A stretch of 64,000 bases of DNA from the NCBI GenBank assembly GCA_038501625.1, contig JAZAYU010000015.1:2192991-2256990 (forward strand), written 5' to 3'. Shown here in pieces: positions 53,901-59,900 of this stretch. The position numbers and the translations under genes are program-made. Source of the stretch: Corbicula japonica. Lineage: Eukaryota > Mollusca > Bivalvia > Venerida > Cyrenidae. Positions within the stretch are counted from its first letter, which is position 1, and every line of letters begins with the position of its first letter. A model generated the notes under the pieces. It was given only the letters and a program-made list of their open reading frames with translations, had not been told where the DNA came from and ran no database searches.

Positions 53901-56900
53901 ATACATATAAGTTAAGATTATATAAAAGGGTACATAGGGGCCACTTGAACAATTCCTGCTTTCAGAAATTATAAATAAAGAATTCTTAACACAAAAAACT
54001 GAAGTAGCCACTCAAACATACTTGAGGTTACAATACCTCATGCTCAAAGATGACAAAAAACATGCTGTCCATAACTTGAGTCTGGAACGTGACACACAAG
54101 TTCATTTAACAAAAAGAAAAAATTTGAGACCAAATGTCTCCACTCTAAATTGCTCACTTGAATGACATGAATGCAATGTTATTATTTACACAGGACTGTC
54201 TATATATCAATAGTTAACCCTTTACTCCATATATTAAGGGATTTATCACTTGTGTGATCAGTGTAGATCAAGATCAGCTGGCATGGATAGCCAGCAAATC
54301 TGTGCCATCTGATCAGAACCTACACTTTTCACTTTTAGATTCATTATGGTCTTTCTGAATATGAAGCGACCAGTGTTGATCCTGATCAGACTGCCATAAA
54401 AGCTGAATGATGTGCCAGCTGATCTGGATCAACTGCCATTAAAGTTCATCTATAAATAGTTAACTATTAATTCGTAAACAATAATGTTAGATGTTAGCAA
54501 TTTTGAGGGGAGACATTCACATATCAAGTGTGAAAAGTCGCTCTTTATATTTTGTTGAATGAACCAATTTGTCACCTTAACTGTGGAAGTAAACATTTCA
54601 CAGCAAATTTAATTCCATTACAAAATGTCACATTAATTCAATTTTAAAATGTCAGATACAACTCATATTGTGAAAGCATCACAATTTAGGAAGCAATAGC
54701 TACACAGATGTACAGATCTCTGAACCTAGTAAACTTGGGTCCAGCGCCTAAATTTTTAGCTTTGGAAAGACACAACTATATGACATGTTTACGATGGTAT
54801 AAATTTGCTCACTGTATTTTTCTCATAAGACAAGATACTAAATGGTTTGATTTCTCTAGGGTTTTGATTTAGCACACTTCCCCAAGCGCGAAATACACAA
54901 AAATTAAACCACCTCAAAATATAATGATATCACAGCAAGCAATCATACTGTAAATGGACTTGAGATGTTTCTACATGATTATCCAGAGATAGACCTGCAG
55001 TAAACATAATTAAATCCTGCCATCTTAATGCAACCAAAGTTCAGCATCAAAGGCATAATACGTCACCTCAGTGCAAAAACAGTATAACTCCTTCTTATAC
55101 TCATAGTACTTCTACTTTTTTTGCACCAATTATGATAAAGCAATGAAGAATTGTCTGCAGCACATATCCCCTGCATGCTTAATAGAACATTAAAGCATAC
55201 ATGATAAGTTTGCACTTGTGTTATTTCCAATGAGCATGACCTCCTGGCCAGATGAAGTTTCTCAGTAATGGATTGATACAATGGGGTGTCAGCCTGTTAA
55301 ATACTTTTATTGCTAGGTATTTTATGGCTGCTTTAACAGGAGATGGATTAAATCCAGTTAATTTGGAAAGTGTTTCCAGACTGTTATTCTCATTAATTAA
55401 TATATATATATTATAATCAAGTCTTCAGATAAGTGCAATAATGGTATAAGTACCGTAATGTCCCTAAATCTTGGGACAGTTTAAAATAATTATAACTAAA
55501 ACATTTTGTGTCCTAATATTAAGGGATGAAAAACTACTGTTTCTGAAAGTGTCCCTTACCATGAAAAATAACAATCCTAATCCAAGTAGTGTCCCAAAAT
55601 TTAGGGAGGCAAAATATAATTAATTTGTGAATACTAACGCTGTTCCAAGACTTAGGGTAATTACGGTAACATTTAAATATGGAATAGATACAATGTTATT
55701 GCAGTATGGGAACAAAGTGCTTAACATTTTCAAACTGAATTAATGCATTAAGTAAATAATTAACAATTAACAGTTTTACAGAAAAAAAAACAATTTTAGA
55801 AAACTTGTTTACTATGTGTTTCTATACTAAGACTTCATCAGGTATGAAATAAACAAAACAAAAAATGTAACACAAGTTGCATGATATTAACCCTTTTATT
55901 AACTCCATAAATGCGGGTTTTATCAGATGTGCAAGCAGTATAGATCTAGATCATATCTATCCATCAGCTCAGGGTCTTCACTGTTCGCTACTTGGTCAGG
56001 AATAACCTAATGAATCAAAAAGCGAACAGTGTAGATCCTGATCAGATGATTTGGATGTGCTGGCTGATCTAGATCTACACTGTTTGCAATACAACTGTGC
56101 CCAAGGTTATAAAACTGAGCATGGAAACCAGTCTCAAATCTCAAGCATCTAAATGGCTGAAATGGCGACCAGTCGCCATTTCAGCCAATCAGATGCTTGA
56201 AATTTGAGACTGGTTTCCAAACTCAGTTTTATAACCTTCAACCCTGGTATCTATCAAGTAAAGTGTTAAACCTGCATACCACCTCCCCTTAGAATTAATG
56301 ATTACCATAATCTTCCTTCCAATCGCTAAGACTTTTAGATACATTCTGCACCTCTTTTACATGCTTCATCTACTTAATGATCTATTGTCTGTTAAGGACT
56401 GATTATTCATCAGATGATGATGTCATATTTATTAGTTATAAGCAATAATTTTAGCAATAACTAAGTTATATAGCGCTGATTATCATTTCATTTTTTTTAA
56501 TTAGTAACTAGGGGGTAAGTACTCTCAGTCCTTTGATTCTATCCTTATAAGTCTTACATTCACAACTTTAATCCTTTCCTCCATACATACGCATTTTAAC
56601 ACATGTACGACCAGTGTAGATCAAGATCAGCTAGAACGTCTGTACCGTCCGATCAGGATCTGCACTGGTCGCATTTTCATCAGAAATAACCAATGGAGTT
56701 AAAAGCAACCAGTGCAGATCCTGACAAGGCGGCATGGATATGCTGGCTTATATGAATCTACACTGTTCGTCCATGCAAAGGCATATATATAGAGGAAAGG
56801 GTTAATCAATTTGCCTCCATCAGTATTCAGTGATAATGTGTTACTAAACAGTCTCTTAATGAATATATAATTTGATGGATATATAATTTGATGCACCACT

Positions 56901-59900
56901 GTGAATTACCATATGTCAACATAGTATGAAGTATGGAGTGGAGCATTGGATTTGAGTCTGGGTGCAAGTTCATAAAACTGAGATTGGAAACCAGTCACAA
57001 ATCTTAAGCATCTAATTAGCTGAAATGCAACAAGTCACCATTTCAGCCAATCAGATGCTTGATATTTGAGACTGGTCTCCTGATTTAGTTTTATGATCTT
57101 GGGCCCTGGAGTCAGCTCCAAGGTCAGACTCCAGACTCCACTTCAAGACTCCACTCCAAGCTTTATAATATGCTATGTTAGTACACCAACCTAAAAATTA
57201 ATGAAACCAGACCTAAAATGAAATCAAGTTTAGATCTATTCTGAGACCTGCTGGCACAACATTTGAAACCAGTCCAAACCCTCCTGGAATAAGTGCAGTA
57301 TCAACATTTCCTTGAGCCAAAGACATGTGTTTCTTGTATTTGGGGAATGTTTAATTGCTACAGATACACTAGAGGTTAGCATGTCATTATGTTACAACAG
57401 ATGAAAGAATACTCAAAGTAAATTGTTGTTTTGTGGTAATTAGATAGTTTCCCCTCCAACTTAATATTGTCTAACTGATAAATATACAGGAATTTAAGTG
57501 GCCCTTAGAGAAATTGTTGTATATACTATTGTTACAATTTTGTATTGTTGCAATAAAAACACACTTGGTAAGGTTCTAAGCTTCCTAACTTAGATGAAAT
57601 TTTATATGACAATAGATCATCATGGCTGAAGGTTATAAAACTATGATTGGAAACCAGTCTCAAATCTCAAGCATCTGATTGGCTGAAAAGGCAACCAGTC
57701 GCCATTTCAGCCAATCAGATGCTTGAGATTTGAGACTGGTTTCCATTCTCAGTTTTATAACCTTGAGATCATGTTAGCAAATGTAAATTGTCCAAGCCAA
57801 ATGACTTCCTGGAACAAATTCTATACAAAACCCTTTATCCTTATTTCCATTTATATACAACTTTTATCGCATAGGCCTTTAGTGTAGATCCAGATCAGCC
57901 AGCACATCTGTGCTGTCTAATCAGGATCTATATAGTCCACTTTGAGATCATGTCTCTTACTAAGAAGTGACCTGTGTAGATCCAGATCAGATGGTACAGA
58001 TGTGCCAGCTGATCTGGATCTACACCAACAATATATGTGGAGTAAAGGGTTACAAAAGTAATAAACTTAACTGCTGACTAGGGGTTTTATCATGTGTGCA
58101 ACCAGTTTAGATCCAGATCAGCTAGCACGTCTATGCCATCTGAATTGGATCTATATTAGTATGAATCTTCATTGTTTGCCCATGGGATAACAGGGATAAA
58201 GCTAATGTAACAAACAATTCCCTGACAGTTTCTGTTAACAAAATATTCTGAAGGCAGTCAAATGAAAGACAGAAATGATTAACCACATCCATGCCGTCTG
58301 ATAAGGATCTGCACTGTTTTTTGGTCAGAAATAACCTAATAAATCAAAAGCAAACAGTGCAGATCCTGATCAGACAGCACCGATGTGCTGGCTGATCTGA
58401 ATCTACACTGTTTGCCTATGTAATAAAGGCGTATTTATGGGGGAAAGGGCTATATACTCACTTACAGCTACAGTAACAAACAATTCCCTGACAGGTTCTG
58501 TAACAAAATCCTCCGGAGACAGACAGATGAGAGACAGGAGTGATTAAACAGTCTACAGCCTATCATATTCTAGCGCTGATAAACATATCACATAACCAAA
58601 ATATTCTTTCATCCAGCATCTATCAACTATGGGTCATTGACCCTACAACAATCAGCTAATAATCTGACAAGTAATTATAACTTCTCTATACTGTAGGTGA
58701 GGATCAAAGTCTGTGACTTCTGAAAGTGTATCTGAAATACAGTACTATTCAGAAATTTTTCCCTTATTGTTACAGAACTGCTTATTCACTTAACTGACGT
58801 CATTTAAGACATTGTGATGTTTGAAAATATGCAAATATTTTTGTGCGTTTTTTAAAAGATAAAACAGCTTTAAATAAAGAAATAATAGCATGATGAAGCA
58901 GACTCAGGTTAGTAAAAAACTTGTTAAATAAGACAAAATTTACCAACAAAAGAAATATTGGTGAAACATGTTCGTGAGAACTTAAACTTGGAGACGTTTC
59001 ACTAGTGTATTAACCACTGCCCTGCAAACCATTTACTCCACGGGATATGCTGTAATAGGCTGTTACCAAATAGGTGAACAGTGTAGATTCAGATCAGCCG
59101 ACACATCCATGCTGTCTGACAAGGATCTACATTGTTTGCAATTTCATTAAATAGGTTTTTATTTCTAACCAAGAGAAAAGGGTTAATCATTATTGTTGTA
59201 AATATTTTCTTTAATCTCTTGTCTTTGAACCCAAATTTCTTGTTCATAAACAATGTAATCAACAGTGTTCTAGTCAAAAATATCAGGTTTTCATAATCTT
59301 ATTTAATGATGCGAAGCATCAAGGTCACAACAATTCTTTGGTAATTACCGAAGTGATTTAACTAATGGATTTGTAATAGATTTCGTTAATTAAGATAAAT
59401 TAGTTGTAACGAAGTAGTTTTGGTACAAATATCATGACATTTTCATTTCAGAACAATACTTGTGATGTCAGAAAAATAACAATTAAAACATTTTTAGCCC
59501 ATAATATATGTTGCGCATCTGGAATAAAATTGAACTCTACTGTGTTTATTTTTAAGTAAAAATAAAACACTAAAAATATCTGTTTTTATACTTTAAATCA
59601 GAAGAAAGCAGACCCTGTAAACTTGGCAGTTTCTAGCAAAATACAATAAAATCTACACATATCACTTCTTAGACAGAAACTGCTTACTGGTAATAATTCT
59701 AAAACAATCAGTATAGATCCTAATCAGATGGTTGATCTGGATATAAACTGTCTGCCTTATGGATAAACCAAATGGCATGGAGTAAAGGGTGAAGGGTTAA
59801 AGGTACATACTAGATGGGTGTTCAGTTGAACACTTGTGTCGCCCTCTGGTGCTGTCGGAATAAAAATGCAAGTACAAAAAGGGGCATAACTCCATCAAAT